A DNA stretch of 64,000 bases. It comes from Prochlorococcus sp. AG-363-N16. GTDB taxonomy: Bacteria; Cyanobacteriota; Cyanobacteriia; PCC-6307; Cyanobiaceae. The stretch covers positions 1 through 64,000 of the forward strand of contig QCFW01000006.1 in NCBI GenBank assembly GCA_003280135.1, in the 5' to 3' direction. The position numbers were made by a program, and so were the translations under genes. The notes beneath the pieces were generated by a model. It had not been told where the DNA came from. It worked only from the letters and a program-made list of their open reading frames with translations, and did no database searches. Of this stretch, positions 9,036 to 17,870 are shown piece after piece; position 1 is the stretch's first letter; every line of letters starts with the position of its first letter.

Positions 9036-10079
9036 ATGTTATTTACGCACCTTGTTGAAAAACTATCAAATTCTGATTCATCACTTATTGATTCTTATAT
9101 AGGTTCAAACCCTGATATTATTCAGGGTCAATCATTAGATATGGCAACAAAAAATAATATCACTTTTTTAGAAGAAAATAGTTACTTGATGAATAAATTA
9201 GACTTATGTTTAGCTTCTGCCATATTAATACCTGATAATCCTGAAATAAAGAAATTCCTTACAAGCAAATCTATATCATGGTGTTCTTTTCTGAATCCAA
9301 AAATTGCTTTTGCTGAAGTATTAGAAGTGCTCAACCCAAAATTTAATTATCCTCATATGATTCATGAATCTTCTGTTATAGAAGATAATGTAACTTTAGG
9401 TAATGATATCTATATAGGACCGAATGTTTATATTGGATCTAATACAAATATTGGCAACAAATGTATTATTCATCCAGGTGTAGTTATTTACAATAATGTA
9501 AACATAGGAGAAAATTCAGAATTCTATGCAAACTGTGTAATTCATCCTGGTTCAATTATTGGAAATAATTGTATTATTCATTCAAATGTAGTAATTGGTT
9601 CTGAGGGATTTGGTTTTATTCCAACGAAAAGAGGATGGAGAAAAATGCCTCAAACAGGTCACGTTGTTTTAGAAAATGATATTGAAATTGGTTCCTGCAC
9701 AACTATAGATAGACCATCAGTTGGAGTGACATTTATAGGAGAAGGCACAAAGCTAGATAATCTTGTCCAAATTGGGCATGGAGTCAAAATTGGAAAGAAT
9801 TGTGCAATGGCATCTCAAGTTGGCATTGCTGGTGGGGCAATAATAGAAGATGGTGTTATTTTGGCTGGTCAAGTCGGAGTTGGTAATAGGGTCAAAATTG
9901 GTAGTGGTGTTGTAGCAAGTTCTAAATGTGGAGTTCACGCAGACATAGAACCCGGTCAAGTAATAAGTGGTTTTCCTGCTATGCCAAATAAGCTATGGCT
10001 AAGATGTTCAGCAAATTTCAAAAAATTACCTGAATTAGCTAAATCTCTTAAACAAATAAGCCGTTCTGATAGAAAGTAA
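9036..10079 (+). CDS. lpxD: LpxD, UDP-3-O-acylglucosamine N-acyltransferase
   Basis: LpxD adds the second acyl chain to UDP-glucosamine in lipid A synthesis. The 347-residue protein has a short N-terminal uridine-binding domain. A long left-handed beta helix follows, made of hexapeptide repeats (IGPNVYIGSNTNIG and many similar units, residues 105-310). The catalytic His lies in LDNLVQIGHGVKIG near residue 248. A helical tail ends the protein. It lies 27 bases after proB and 26 before leuB in the same direction. Genes for lipid A export (lptB, lptF) occur 23 kb away in this window. Confidence 0.93.
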   Translation: MLFTHLVEKLSNSDSSLIDSYIGSNPDIIQGQSLDMATKNNITFLEENSYLMNKLDLCLASAILIPDNPEIKKFLTSKSISWCSFLNPKIAFAEVLEVLNPKFNYPHMIHESSVIEDNVTLGNDIYIGPNVYIGSNTNIGNKCIIHPGVVIYNNVNIGENSEFYANCVIHPGSIIGNNCIIHSNVVIGSEGFGFIPTKRGWRKMPQTGHVVLENDIEIGSCTTIDRPSVGVTFIGEGTKLDNLVQIGHGVKIGKNCAMASQVGIAGGAIIEDGVILAGQVGVGNRVKIGSGVVASSKCGVHADIEPGQVISGFPAMPNKLWLRCSANFKKLPELAKSLKQISRSDRK

Positions 10080-10105
10080 ATTAAATAGAATTTTATTTCT
10101 TATTA

Positions 10106-11188
10106 ATGAAAGAACACAGAATAGTACTTCTGCCAGGAGATGGTATAGGGCCAGAAATTTCTGAAGTTACAATCAAGATTCTGTTAGCAGTTTCTAGAAA
10201 AAATAACTTTCTCATACATATTGAAGAGAAATTATTTGGAGCTTCTTCTATTCAAAAATATGGTGAACCTTTATCTGAAGATACATTGCAAGCTTGCAAA
10301 GCTTCAGATGCTGTTCTATTAGCAGCTATAGGTGATCCACAATTCGATACTCTTCCCAGAAGCTTAAGACCAGAATCAGGGTTGTTAAAATTAAGATCAA
10401 GTCTTGATCTCTTTGCAAATATTCGACCTGTAAAAGTAATACCAGCATTAATGAGTGCGAGTTCCCTCAAGCAAGAAGTTGTCAAAGATGTTGATTTATT
10501 AGTAGTGAGAGAACTAACTGGTGGAATATATTTCGGAGAACCAAAAGGACTAGTAAAAACTGAACATGGTAAAAGGGCTTTTAATACAATGGTTTATTCA
10601 GATATCGAAATAGACAGAATTGCTAGGGTGGCTTTTGAACTTGCCTGTAGCCGAAGGCAAAAATTATGTTCTATTGATAAAGCTAATGTATTGGACGTTA
10701 GTCAGTTATGGAGGGAGAGAGTTTGTGAAATGGCGAATAAATACCAAACTATTGATGTTAGTCATCAATATGTAGATAACGCAGCAATGCAGTTAGTAAA
10801 AGATCCCAGTCAGTTTGATGTAATACTTACTAGCAATCTTTTTGGAGATATTATTAGCGATGAAGCAGCAATGATTTCTGGGTCTATAGGAATGTTGCCA
10901 TCAGCTTCAATAAATAATCAAGGACCAGGTCTATTCGAGCCAGTACATGGATCAGCACCAGATATAGCAGGACAAGACATAGCAAACCCAATAGCGATGA
11001 TACTTTCAGCGGCAATGATGCTTAGGATTGGTCTTAAAGAAAACAATGCAGCTAAGGATATAGAAAAAGCTGTTGACAAAGTTTTAAATAATGGATTCAG
11101 AACCATCGATATTGCAAATAGCACATCAAAACCACTTGGATGCAGACATTTTGGAGAGGAAATTCTTCAGGTTATTAATTCAATTTAA
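10106..11188 (+). CDS. leuB: LeuB, 3-isopropylmalate dehydrogenase
   Basis: LeuB oxidises and decarboxylates 3-isopropylmalate with NAD in leucine synthesis. The 360 residues include the opening LPGDGIGPEI motif and the substrate-binding ESGLLKLRSSLDLFANIRP stretch around residue 90. They also include the active-site Tyr/Lys segments and the metal-binding SNLFGDIISDEAAMISGSIG region near residue 245. The LFEPVHGSAPDIAG motif near residue 275 distinguishes this family from isocitrate dehydrogenases. Start and length are normal. It is followed 86 bases later by prk. Confidence 0.96.
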   Translation: MKEHRIVLLPGDGIGPEISEVTIKILLAVSRKNNFLIHIEEKLFGASSIQKYGEPLSEDTLQACKASDAVLLAAIGDPQFDTLPRSLRPESGLLKLRSSLDLFANIRPVKVIPALMSASSLKQEVVKDVDLLVVRELTGGIYFGEPKGLVKTEHGKRAFNTMVYSDIEIDRIARVAFELACSRRQKLCSIDKANVLDVSQLWRERVCEMANKYQTIDVSHQYVDNAAMQLVKDPSQFDVILTSNLFGDIISDEAAMISGSIGMLPSASINNQGPGLFEPVHGSAPDIAGQDIANPIAMILSAAMMLRIGLKENNAAKDIEKAVDKVLNNGFRTIDIANSTSKPLGCRHFGEEILQVINSI

Positions 11189-11274
11189 ATAACAAGATCC
11201 AAGAACTGTCTTTATTAATTAAAAAGTTGTGCAGATTACCTGCGAAAATCAATCTGTATTCAATTTAAGCGTAG

Positions 11275-12177
11275 ATGTCAAAGCGTCATCCAGTTGTGGC
11301 TGTAACCGGATCATCAGGAGCAGGCACAAGTACTGTAAAAAGAGCTTTTGAGCATATATTCGCTCGAGAAGAAATTATTCCTGCTGTTGTTGAAGGGGAT
11401 AGTTACCATAGATTTGAAAGGCTCCCAATGAAACAAGCAATGGCAGACGCTCTTGCTCAAGGAGAAAATTTCTCTCATTTTGGACCTGAAGCAAATCTGT
11501 TTGACAAACTAGAAGAACTCTTCAAAGAATATGGAAAAACTGGTGGAGGAAAGAAAAGGTATTACCTACATAGTCAAGAAGAAGCTGAAGAGCATAATGC
11601 GCGTCTTGGAACTGATCTAGGACCTGGGCAATTCACCCCTTGGGAGGAAATACCTAACGGCACAGACGTTCTCTTTTATGAAGGCCTTCATGGTGGTGTG
11701 GTTGGTGATAATTATGATGTTGCTTCAAAGGCAGATTTGTTAGTTGGTGTAGTTCCTATTACAAATTTGGAATGGATACAAAAAATTCATAGAGATAATG
11801 CTGAAAGGGGTTATTCAGCCGAAACAATTGTTGACACGATGTTGCGAAGAATGCCTGATTACATAAATCACATTTGCCCACAATTTAGTAGAACAGATAT
11901 TAATTTCCAAAGGGTTCCGACTGTTGATACTTCGAATCCATTTATCTGCAGAAATATACCTACTCCAGATGAGAGCTTTGTCATTATTCACTTTAGAAAA
12001 GGAGCTAGAGAGAAGTGGGGGATTGATTTCCAATATCTTTTAGGTATGATTAACGATTCATTTATGTCAAGTCCCACAAGTATTGTCGTTAATGGTGGGA
12101 AAATGGGTTTTGCAATGGAGCTGATTCTTACACCAATTATTCATAAAATGATTGAAGAAAAGTCAAGGCTTTCTTAA
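11275..12177 (+). CDS. prk: Phosphoribulokinase, class I (proteobacterial type)
   Basis: This enzyme phosphorylates ribulose 5-phosphate to make the RuBisCO substrate. The P-loop GSSGAGTST is at residues 12-20. Family motifs GDSYHRFER, SHFGPEAN, LFYEGLHGG and NLEWIQKIHRD follow in order. At 300 residues it resembles the short octameric proteobacterial enzyme (Rhodobacter type). It does not resemble the longer plant/cyanobacterial form, whose N-terminal regulatory Cys pair is absent here. Established knowledge says the short type is controlled by NADH and AMP rather than thioredoxin; applying that here is inference. The GTAG-ATG start gives a conventional N-terminus. It follows leuB and may end at a hairpin terminator overlapping its stop. 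Confidence 0.93.
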   Translation: MSKRHPVVAVTGSSGAGTSTVKRAFEHIFAREEIIPAVVEGDSYHRFERLPMKQAMADALAQGENFSHFGPEANLFDKLEELFKEYGKTGGGKKRYYLHSQEEAEEHNARLGTDLGPGQFTPWEEIPNGTDVLFYEGLHGGVVGDNYDVASKADLLVGVVPITNLEWIQKIHRDNAERGYSAETIVDTMLRRMPDYINHICPQFSRTDINFQRVPTVDTSNPFICRNIPTPDESFVIIHFRKGAREKWGIDFQYLLGMINDSFMSSPTSIVVNGGKMGFAMELILTPIIHKMIEEKSRLS

Positions 12178-12190
12178 ACTAGCCTTTTCA
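12165..12190 (+). terminator. Possible intrinsic terminator after prk
   Basis: AAGGCT at 12165-12170 pairs with AGCCTT at 12181-12186 across a ten-base loop, followed by a short T run. The left arm lies inside the last prk codons. The stem is only 6 bp, so this is a weak call. Confidence 0.4.
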
Positions 12191-12519
12191 AAATTTCTAG
12201 ATATAATCAATGTAGATATTTAATCAGATAAATTAAAAATAATTTTTCATTTAAAATACAACATCCACAAGGCAAAGGTTTTAAAAAGCTTTGCTTGGAA
12301 AACCTCTGCAGCTCATTCCTCATAAAAAAATCTAGAATTATTTATTTTAATTATTTGTTAACTCATAAAATTAAAAATAAGCCTTTAGGTGTTGTAATTA
12401 ACCTGAAGGGCAACGGTTACTTGATATTTAGTTCATACACTTTACTACCAAATGAATTATTTGTTCCAATGGATATGATCCTTCCATAAGAATTCGATCC
12501 TTCATATCAGATTCTAATT
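12191..12519. other. Intergenic stretch between prk and the A24 peptidase gene
   Basis: This AT-rich stretch of about 330 bases holds no convincing gene. A 64-codon open frame at 12295-12489 starts with TTG, has no recognisable motif and no ribosome binding site, and could be chance or a remnant. A small imperfect hairpin (GCAAAG at 12272 with CTTTGC at about 12289) lies before it. A promoter for the next gene presumably lies here, but none can be assigned. Confidence 0.5.
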
Positions 12520-13026
12520 ATGAATCAAGTTAATTTATTCTCTAGCTTATTTATATTTATTATTTTGTTTATTATTTCGATCTCTGATATAAAAAAGAAA
12601 ATTATAAATCTCAAATTAGTATTTGTTGCTTATCTTTATATATTATTTGTTTATCCCATATTCGAAAGCTTTCTTCTAGAACATCACTTAATTACCAATA
12701 TTTTAGAAAGATTTTATTCTTCTTTAGTAACACTTTTTTCTTTATTCCTTGTAGAATTTGTAGCTTCAAATTTCCTAAGAAAGGTATCATTAGGTCATGG
12801 AGATATTCTCTTGGCGTCTATGGGGTCAGCTTGGATTGGAATTAAAGGCATATTTATTGCCTTAGCTTTTTCTTTTTTTATAGCCGGTTTAAAGGATTTC
12901 TTCAGGTTAATTTTTTATAAACAAATTAATGAAACGCCCTTTGCTCCCTATCTATCCTTATCTATTTTCGTATTATGGATTTTTGGGGTTGAATTAATTG
13001 ATATGCTAGTCATTAGGTTCTTTTAG
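12520..13026 (+). CDS. Stand-alone A24-family (prepilin peptidase-like) membrane protease
   Basis: This 168-residue, strongly hydrophobic protein resembles only the C-terminal protease half of PilD-type prepilin peptidases. The first catalytic Asp is in SISDIKKKIINL near residue 23. The second is in the GxGD signature GHGDILLASMGSAWIG near residue 93. A TPFAPYLSL segment near residue 144 fits the conserved P-F-x-P-x-L loop. About six membrane segments are expected. The N-terminal methyltransferase domain with its Cys zinc site is missing. It could process type IV-like pilins or other secreted proteins. No pilin genes are in the window. A hairpin terminator follows. Confidence 0.72.
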   Translation: MNQVNLFSSLFIFIILFIISISDIKKKIINLKLVFVAYLYILFVYPIFESFLLEHHLITNILERFYSSLVTLFSLFLVEFVASNFLRKVSLGHGDILLASMGSAWIGIKGIFIALAFSFFIAGLKDFFRLIFYKQINETPFAPYLSLSIFVLWIFGVELIDMLVIRFF

Positions 13027-13043
13027 GCTTAAAAGCCTTTTTA
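13025..13043 (+). terminator. Intrinsic terminator after the A24 peptidase gene
   Basis: AGGCTT at 13025-13030 and AAGCCT at 13033-13038 form a 6-bp stem followed by a T run. It starts within the stop codon of the peptidase gene and lies just before the accD start, so accD mRNA must begin inside or very near it, or rely on read-through. Confidence 0.6.
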
Positions 13044-13056
13044 ATAATTTATTATT

Positions 13057-13932
13057 GTGTCTTTATTCGATTGGTTTGCAGCAAGAAGAAAAGGGCAGTT
13101 TGTTGGGAAGGTTATCCAAGAAACTGAAGAAGGTGATGGTTTGTGGGGCAAATGTCCAGAATGTTCTCTGGTTGTTTACAGAAAGGATTTAATTAGTAAC
13201 GCAAATGTCTGTAGTAACTGTGGCCATCACAATAGAATCAACAGCAATGAAAGAATTGAATTAATTGCAGATCCTGGATCCTTCGAAAACCTTGATCAAA
13301 ATCTCGCTCCAACAGATCCATTAGGCTTTAAAGACAGAAGAGCATATGCTGATCGTCTACGAGAAAGTCAAAGCTCGACAGGAATGAAAGATGGAGTCAT
13401 AACTGGCATATGTACTATTGAAAAGATGCCCCTGGCATTAGCTGTTATGGATTTTAGATTCATGGGAGGATCTATGGGTTCAGTTGTTGGTGAAAAGATT
13501 ACAAGACTCATTGAGAAGGCAACTTCAAAGAAAATTCCACTATTGATTGTTTGTGCTTCAGGTGGTGCTCGAATGCAAGAAGGTATGCTTAGTTTAATGC
13601 AAATGGCAAAAATTTCTGGAGCACTTGAAAGACATAGGAACTCGGAACTTCTTTATATGCCACTTTTGACTCATCCCACAACAGGGGGAGTTACAGCAAG
13701 TTTTGCAATGCTAGGTGATTTGATTCTTGCAGAGCCAAAAGCTCTAATAGGCTTTGCCGGTCGTCGAGTAATCGAACAAACTCTTAGAGAAAAATTACCA
13801 GACAACTTTCAGACAGCAGAATATCTTCTAGAACATGGCTTTGTTGATAAGATAATTCCACGACCAAAGCTTAGAGAGACATTGAAGGTTTTGTTAAGCC
13901 TACATGGAACCAAGACAATAGCTAAATCCTAA
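13057..13932 (+). CDS. accD: AccD, acetyl-CoA carboxylase carboxyltransferase subunit beta
   Basis: AccD works with AccA to transfer the carboxyl group from biotin to acetyl-CoA, forming malonyl-CoA for fatty acid synthesis. The N-terminal zinc ribbon is complete: CPEC near residue 29 and CSNC near residue 48. The crotonase-fold core includes [27 protein letters not shown] near residue 167 and [16 protein letters not shown] near residue 207. The 291-residue length is standard. The start is GTG, chosen because it gives the usual [13 protein letters not shown]-terminus. It follows a terminator and precedes a small secreted protein by about 15 bases. Confidence 0.95.
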   Translation: MSLFDWFAARRKGQFVGKVIQETEEGDGLWGKCPECSLVVYRKDLISNANVCSNCGHHNRINSNERIELIADPGSFENLDQNLAPTDPLGFKDRRAYADRLRESQSSTGMKDGVITGICTIEKMPLALAVMDFRFMGGSMGSVVGEKITRLIEKATSKKIPLLIVCASGGARMQEGMLSLMQMAKISGALERHRNSELLYMPLLTHPTTGGVTASFAMLGDLILAEPKALIGFAGRRVIEQTLREKLPDNFQTAEYLLEHGFVDKIIPRPKLRETLKVLLSLHGTKTIAKS

Positions 13933-13948
13933 TAATCTCAATTTGGTT

Positions 13949-14332
13949 ATGTTTATAAAGCAGTTATCAATTAGTTTTCTAATTTTTAATATGTTTATAT
14001 TGATAAATCAATTTATAAACCCATTAGAATCCTATGCATCAAATATAAATAATTGGGTTTCTGTTAGACCATCTAAGAATGGAGAACAATCATATGATAT
14101 TGATTCAATAACAAAAATTAATGAACATAAGATAACTCTTTTTAGTAAGTACATCCCAAAAGGTACTCAAGAAGAAATTACTTATAAAATGAATATAAAT
14201 TGTAATGATAAGCTCTTTCAAGATATATCTATTAATGGATCAAGTGTGATAAAACCTGTTTGGCAGAATTCTCATGGAGATATTTTACTAGAAGAATTAA
14301 TCGATGAAACCTGCAACTTTATAAAAAATTAA
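13949..14332 (+). CDS. Small exported hypothetical protein
   Basis: This product of about 127 residues is not recognised as a named family. It begins with a signal peptide: MFIKQLSISFLIFNMFILINQF followed by a likely cleavage site near SYAS. The mature part of about 95 residues is beta-rich (WVSVRPSKNGEQSYDIDS, KITLFSKYIPKG). Two cysteines (INCNDK and ETCNF) could form a disulfide after export. I use the ATG at 13949; a TTG two codons upstream is the other choice. Its stop codon directly abuts the start of the next oxidoreductase gene, so both are probably on one transcript. Confidence 0.65.
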   Translation: MFIKQLSISFLIFNMFILINQFINPLESYASNINNWVSVRPSKNGEQSYDIDSITKINEHKITLFSKYIPKGTQEEITYKMNINCNDKLFQDISINGSSVIKPVWQNSHGDILLEELIDETCNFIKN

Positions 14333-15454
14333 ATGTCAGCATTAAATTCTCTTTCAAATCAAAAAATTAATGTAGGTCTTATTGGACTTGGTTTTGGGGA
14401 AAAAGTTCACTTACCAGCCTTAATATCAAATAGTAGATTTAATCTAACATCCTTTTTTCATCCAGATAAAGAGAAGGTACTTAATAAATCTAAGTTAAAT
14501 TTATTAAAGGGATATTATGATTGGGAAGAATTTCTAAATGATAAAAATATTCAAGCTCTTGTAATATCAACACCACCAGATACTAGATTCCAACTTGCAC
14601 TTGATGCTTTAAATTGTAGCAAGCACCTTTTCTTAGAAAAACCAGTAGCATTAAAAAGTGATGATATAAGTGTTCTCCAAAAAATAGCACTTAAGAAAAA
14701 GTTAAGTGTAGGAGTTAATTTTGAATATAGATGTGTTCCTCATTTTAATCAAGCGAAAAAAATAATATCTCAAGGTATACTTGGAGATACATGGTTAGTA
14801 AAATTTGACTGGCTAATGAGTAGTCGATCTAGTCCTAAAAGAGAATGGAATTGGTACTCGGATTCAAAAAAAGGAGGAGGGGTTGTAGGTGCTTTAGGTA
14901 CACATGCATTTGATATACTTCATTGGTTAATTGGACCTACTGTCAGTGTTAGCTCTTTACTATCTACATCCATAACTAGTAGAAAATTTCCGAAAAATGA
15001 TTCAAAACAAAAAGTTACTAGTGAAGACACATGTTTTGCACATTTGGAATTACTTGACCAATACAATAATCAAAGAGTTCCATGCCAAGTTGCTCTTTCA
15101 GCAGTCGCTATAAATGGTAGAGGTTGTTGGATAGAAATATACGGTAGTAAAGGTAAATTACTTTTAGGTAGTGACAATCAGAAGGACTATGTACATGGTT
15201 TTGGCTTATGGTTATGTATGAATGGAGAGAGACCAGTTCCTATTACACCAGATAAAGAGTTTATTTTGAAAAAAACATGGGAAGATGGCAGAGTCGCTCC
15301 AATTAAAGAACTACATTCCTTATGGGCTCAAAGTATTATGAAACATCAACCAATAATTCCAGGTCTTTCAGAAGCATATGATAGTCAAATGGTTTGTGAT
15401 CTAATCAAGGAATCTTCATTGAATGGTATAACGATTTCGACTGAATTAATCTAA
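14333..15454 (+). CDS. Gfo/Idh/MocA-family oxidoreductase
   Basis: This 373-residue protein has the two-domain plan of the Gfo/Idh/MocA family. The N-terminal Rossmann site GLIGLGFGEKVHLPAL lies near residue 16. The conserved LEKPVAL motif, whose Lys is catalytic in relatives, is near residue 103. The C-terminal alpha/beta domain contains GGGVVGALGTHAFDILHWLIG near residue 180, matching the family's metal-free His helix. Substrates are usually sugars or inositols, or biliverdin in the BvdR branch, and cannot be predicted here. It abuts the secreted protein upstream with no gap. A non-coding stretch with a dead aldolase gene follows. Confidence 0.85.
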   Translation: MSALNSLSNQKINVGLIGLGFGEKVHLPALISNSRFNLTSFFHPDKEKVLNKSKLNLLKGYYDWEEFLNDKNIQALVISTPPDTRFQLALDALNCSKHLFLEKPVALKSDDISVLQKIALKKKLSVGVNFEYRCVPHFNQAKKIISQGILGDTWLVKFDWLMSSRSSPKREWNWYSDSKKGGGVVGALGTHAFDILHWLIGPTVSVSSLLSTSITSRKFPKNDSKQKVTSEDTCFAHLELLDQYNNQRVPCQVALSAVAINGRGCWIEIYGSKGKLLLGSDNQKDYVHGFGLWLCMNGERPVPITPDKEFILKKTWEDGRVAPIKELHSLWAQSIMKHQPIIPGLSEAYDSQMVCDLIKESSLNGITISTELI

Positions 15455-15830
15455 TTATAATAACAATTATAGATTTTATCTAATTTATCAATAAGATAAT
15501 TATCGATAAGTTATAATAAACATCAAATTTATTAAATGCTCATTCTATCTAAATGTTTCAGAAGAATTATATAAATATTATGGATTAAGTTATAATAATA
15601 ATTAGCTAATTAATAAAGTAACTTTATCACCTTAAAAAAGTATAGCTATTTTAGCTTTAAATGAATCAAATAAAACAATAAGTAAAAGACTTTCTTATAT
15701 AAACATCTAAAATAAAGAAGAGAATAAAAAGCACATAGAGGAATGATTTGTACAACAATAGAATTAGTAAAATTTATGAGTGGAGAAAAAGGACATTCTC
15801 TACCAGTTACATAATGACGTAGCATATATG
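15455..15830. other. AT-rich non-coding stretch before the aldolase relic
   Basis: About 375 bases of very AT-rich sequence with no open frame or recognisable RNA. Short inverted repeats occur but none stands out. It is roughly where the first 110 codons of the decayed aldolase would lie, so it may be eroded coding sequence. I could not match it to that protein's N-terminus by eye. Confidence 0.5.
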
Positions 15831-16574
15831 GTATACAAAACTGAAAACCTTGGAATTATTCAATTTAAAGCTAGATAAGTGACTAATTCATTTACCAGGA
15901 GATGATTATGGTGATGATGTAGAAAAATATTGATCTGGTCTTGATGGACTCTTCGAAATATTTGCTGACTTTCATCAACAAGGAGCATGATTTGATAAAT
16001 AAAGAGTTTATTGCAAATTACAGCTAACGGGTCTCCGTCTAATTTATCAATTAAGGAAAATGCCCTGGGGTTAGATCTATATCCTAGGTCCTTCCAATAT
16101 TCAGGCCTAGTTCCCTTTATTGAACCCGAAATATTAATGGGTGGTTCAAATATAATAGATAAAACAGCCAAATTCCTGAAGAAGTTCTAAAGACTGTCTG
16201 CAAATCATCTCAAGAGAATGGAGTTTTACTAGAGGGAGGATGACTTAAGCCTTCAATGAGATTTCCTTGTAAGGTTTTACTCCCAAAGCTGTAGCAGAAT
16301 TAACTATTAGCACTATTGAGAGATATCTACCTGTAAGTGTTCCTAGAATTTTTTCTTATCCGCTGGATTAAGAGAAGAGTCAGCATCTGTTTATTTAAAT
16401 TTTATGACTCAAAGAAACAGAAAAGCTAGATGAAATATTGCTTTTTCATAAAGAAGAGCTCTACAACATTCATGATTAAAGGGATAGGCTGGAAAAAACC
16501 AAGAAGCAGGGCAAGTAGCTTTTATACCAAGGGCACAAGCCAATTCAGAAGCTTCTATGGATGCATATATATAA
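15831..16574 (+). pseudogene. Decayed class I fructose-bisphosphate aldolase
   Basis: No intact frame exists, but three plus-strand frames together read through a plant-type class I aldolase. Around 15831-15990 the fragments are VYKTENLGII, LPGDDYGDDVEKY and SGLDGLFEIFADFHQQGA, with stops replacing Trp and Thr-like positions. The frame from 16011 to 16187 stays open for 59 codons and contains ENALGLDLYP and GLVPFIEPEIL. The frame from 16181 gives ENGVLLEGG then LKPSM. The frame from 16353 to 16574 gives FLSAGLREESA, RRALQHS, LKG, AGK and RAQANSEASMDAY with four internal stops. The order and spacing match the living family from its substrate loop to the C-terminus. It lies just upstream of the intact class II aldolase gene. 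Confidence 0.85.
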
Positions 16575-16758
16575 GGATCTCACCCTTCATCTGACGAGGC
16601 TTTATTCGTAGCTGGTAATAGCTATTAGTAATTGAAAAATAAATCTAGATAACATTTTTACATTTGGATTGCGTGACATTTCATACCTTCATCTTATAGA
16701 GTCCATAACCCGCGACCCATAAATTAATTATCGGGTCTTATCGCTTTCAGAGAAAAAC
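16575..16758 (+). promoter_or_regulatory. Leader of fba with a hairpin
   Basis: Between the aldolase relic and fba, GACCC at 16714-16718 pairs with GGGTC at 16733-16737. Inner ATAA and TTAT arms extend the stem past a one-base bulge. It ends about 20 bases before the ATG and has no T run, so it is more likely an mRNA leader element than a terminator. Confidence 0.35.
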
Positions 16759-17832
16759 ATGGCCCTCGTTCCCCTAAGGCTCTTACTTGATCATGCCGCT
16801 GAAAACGGCTATGGAATACCTGCATTCAACGTTAACAACCTTGAACAAGTTCAAGCAATTATGGAAGCAGCATCCGAAACTGATAGTCCAGTAATTCTAC
16901 AGGCATCAAGGGGAGCACGAAGCTATGCAGGTGAGATCTTCCTCCGTCATTTAATAATTGCAGCTACTGAAACCTACCCAAATATTCCTGTTGTAATGCA
17001 CCAGGACCATGGTAATGAACCATCAACTTGTTATTCAGCTGCTATAAATGGGTTCACATCTGTGATGATGGATGGGTCGTTAGAAGCAGATGCCAAAACA
17101 CCTGCAAGTTATGAATACAATGTAGAAGTAACTAAAACAGTCGTTGATTTTGCGCATTCAGTGGGTGTAAGCGTAGAGGGCGAATTAGGATGCTTAGGAT
17201 CATTAGAAACAGGTAAAGGAGAAGCAGAAGATGGTCATGGTTTTGAAGGGGAACTTTCAAAAGACATGCTCCTTACTGATCCTTCTGAGGCAGCTGACTT
17301 TGTTGCAAGAACAAAAGTTGATGCTCTTGCTATCGCAATAGGTACAAGTCATGGTGCATATAAATTCACAAGAAAGCCAACTGGAGAAGTATTAGCTATA
17401 AGCAGAATTGCTGAGATTCATAAAGCACTTCCAAATACTCATTTAGTTATGCATGGATCTAGCTCAGTTCCACAAGAATGGCTTGACATGATTAACAAGT
17501 TTGGTGGGGCAATACCTGAAACATATGGTGTCCCTGTAGAAGAAATTCAAGAAGGGATACGCAATGGAGTAAGAAAGGTAAATATTGATACTGACAATAG
17601 ACTTGCCTTTACTGCTGCTGTAAGAGAAGCTGCTGCTGCTGATCCTACGAATTTTGATCCAAGACACTTCAATAAGCCTGCCAGAAAGTATATGAAGCAA
17701 GTGTGTTTAGACAGATATCAACAATTCTGGTGTGCGGGTCAAGCCAGCAAAATAAAACAAAGAAGTACAAATTATTTTGCAGATTTATATGCAAAAGGAG
17801 AATTAGATCCAAAAACAGCTGTCAAAGCCTAA
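16759..17832 (+). CDS. fba: Class II fructose-bisphosphate aldolase (Calvin cycle)
   Basis: This zinc-dependent aldolase joins dihydroxyacetone phosphate with glyceraldehyde 3-phosphate or erythrose 4-phosphate in the Calvin cycle and gluconeogenesis. The 357-residue protein shows [10 protein letters not shown] near residue 21 and the metal/substrate motif [13 protein letters not shown] near residue 80. [16 protein letters not shown], the [12 protein letters not shown] loop near residue 140, [13 protein letters not shown] and [10 protein letters not shown] near residue 226 follow. This is the class IIB (CbbA) pattern. Its codon use is richer in G and C than its neighbours, as expected for high expression. 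With the class I copy dead upstream, it is the only aldolase visible in this window. A strong bidirectional terminator follows. Confidence 0.95.
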   Translation: MALVPLRLLLDHAAENGYGIPAFNVNNLEQVQAIMEAASETDSPVILQASRGARSYAGEIFLRHLIIAATETYPNIPVVMHQDHGNEPSTCYSAAINGFTSVMMDGSLEADAKTPASYEYNVEVTKTVVDFAHSVGVSVEGELGCLGSLETGKGEAEDGHGFEGELSKDMLLTDPSEAADFVARTKVDALAIAIGTSHGAYKFTRKPTGEVLAISRIAEIHKALPNTHLVMHGSSSVPQEWLDMINKFGGAIPETYGVPVEEIQEGIRNGVRKVNIDTDNRLAFTAAVREAAAADPTNFDPRHFNKPARKYMKQVCLDRYQQFWCAGQASKIKQRSTNYFADLYAKGELDPKTAVKA

Positions 17833-17833
17833 T

Positions 17834-17866
17834 AAAAAAAAGGTGGGTATATTACCCACCTTTTTT
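17834..17866. terminator. Bidirectional intrinsic terminator between fba and purQ
   Basis: A perfect 9-bp stem, AGGTGGGTA at 17841-17849 with TACCCACCT at 17853-17861, is flanked by an A run on the left and a T run on the right. It can stop transcription from both convergent genes. Confidence 0.9.
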
Positions 17867-17870
17867 GTTG

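Noticed and set aside
12295-12489. 64-codon open frame starting with TTG
   Set aside because: No motif, no ribosome site and an uncommon start; kept only as a remark on the intergenic stretch.
15860-16171. Minus-strand open frame of 103 codons
   Set aside because: It lies antisense to the class I aldolase relic, whose plus-strand motifs are clear; the minus-strand product has no recognisable features.
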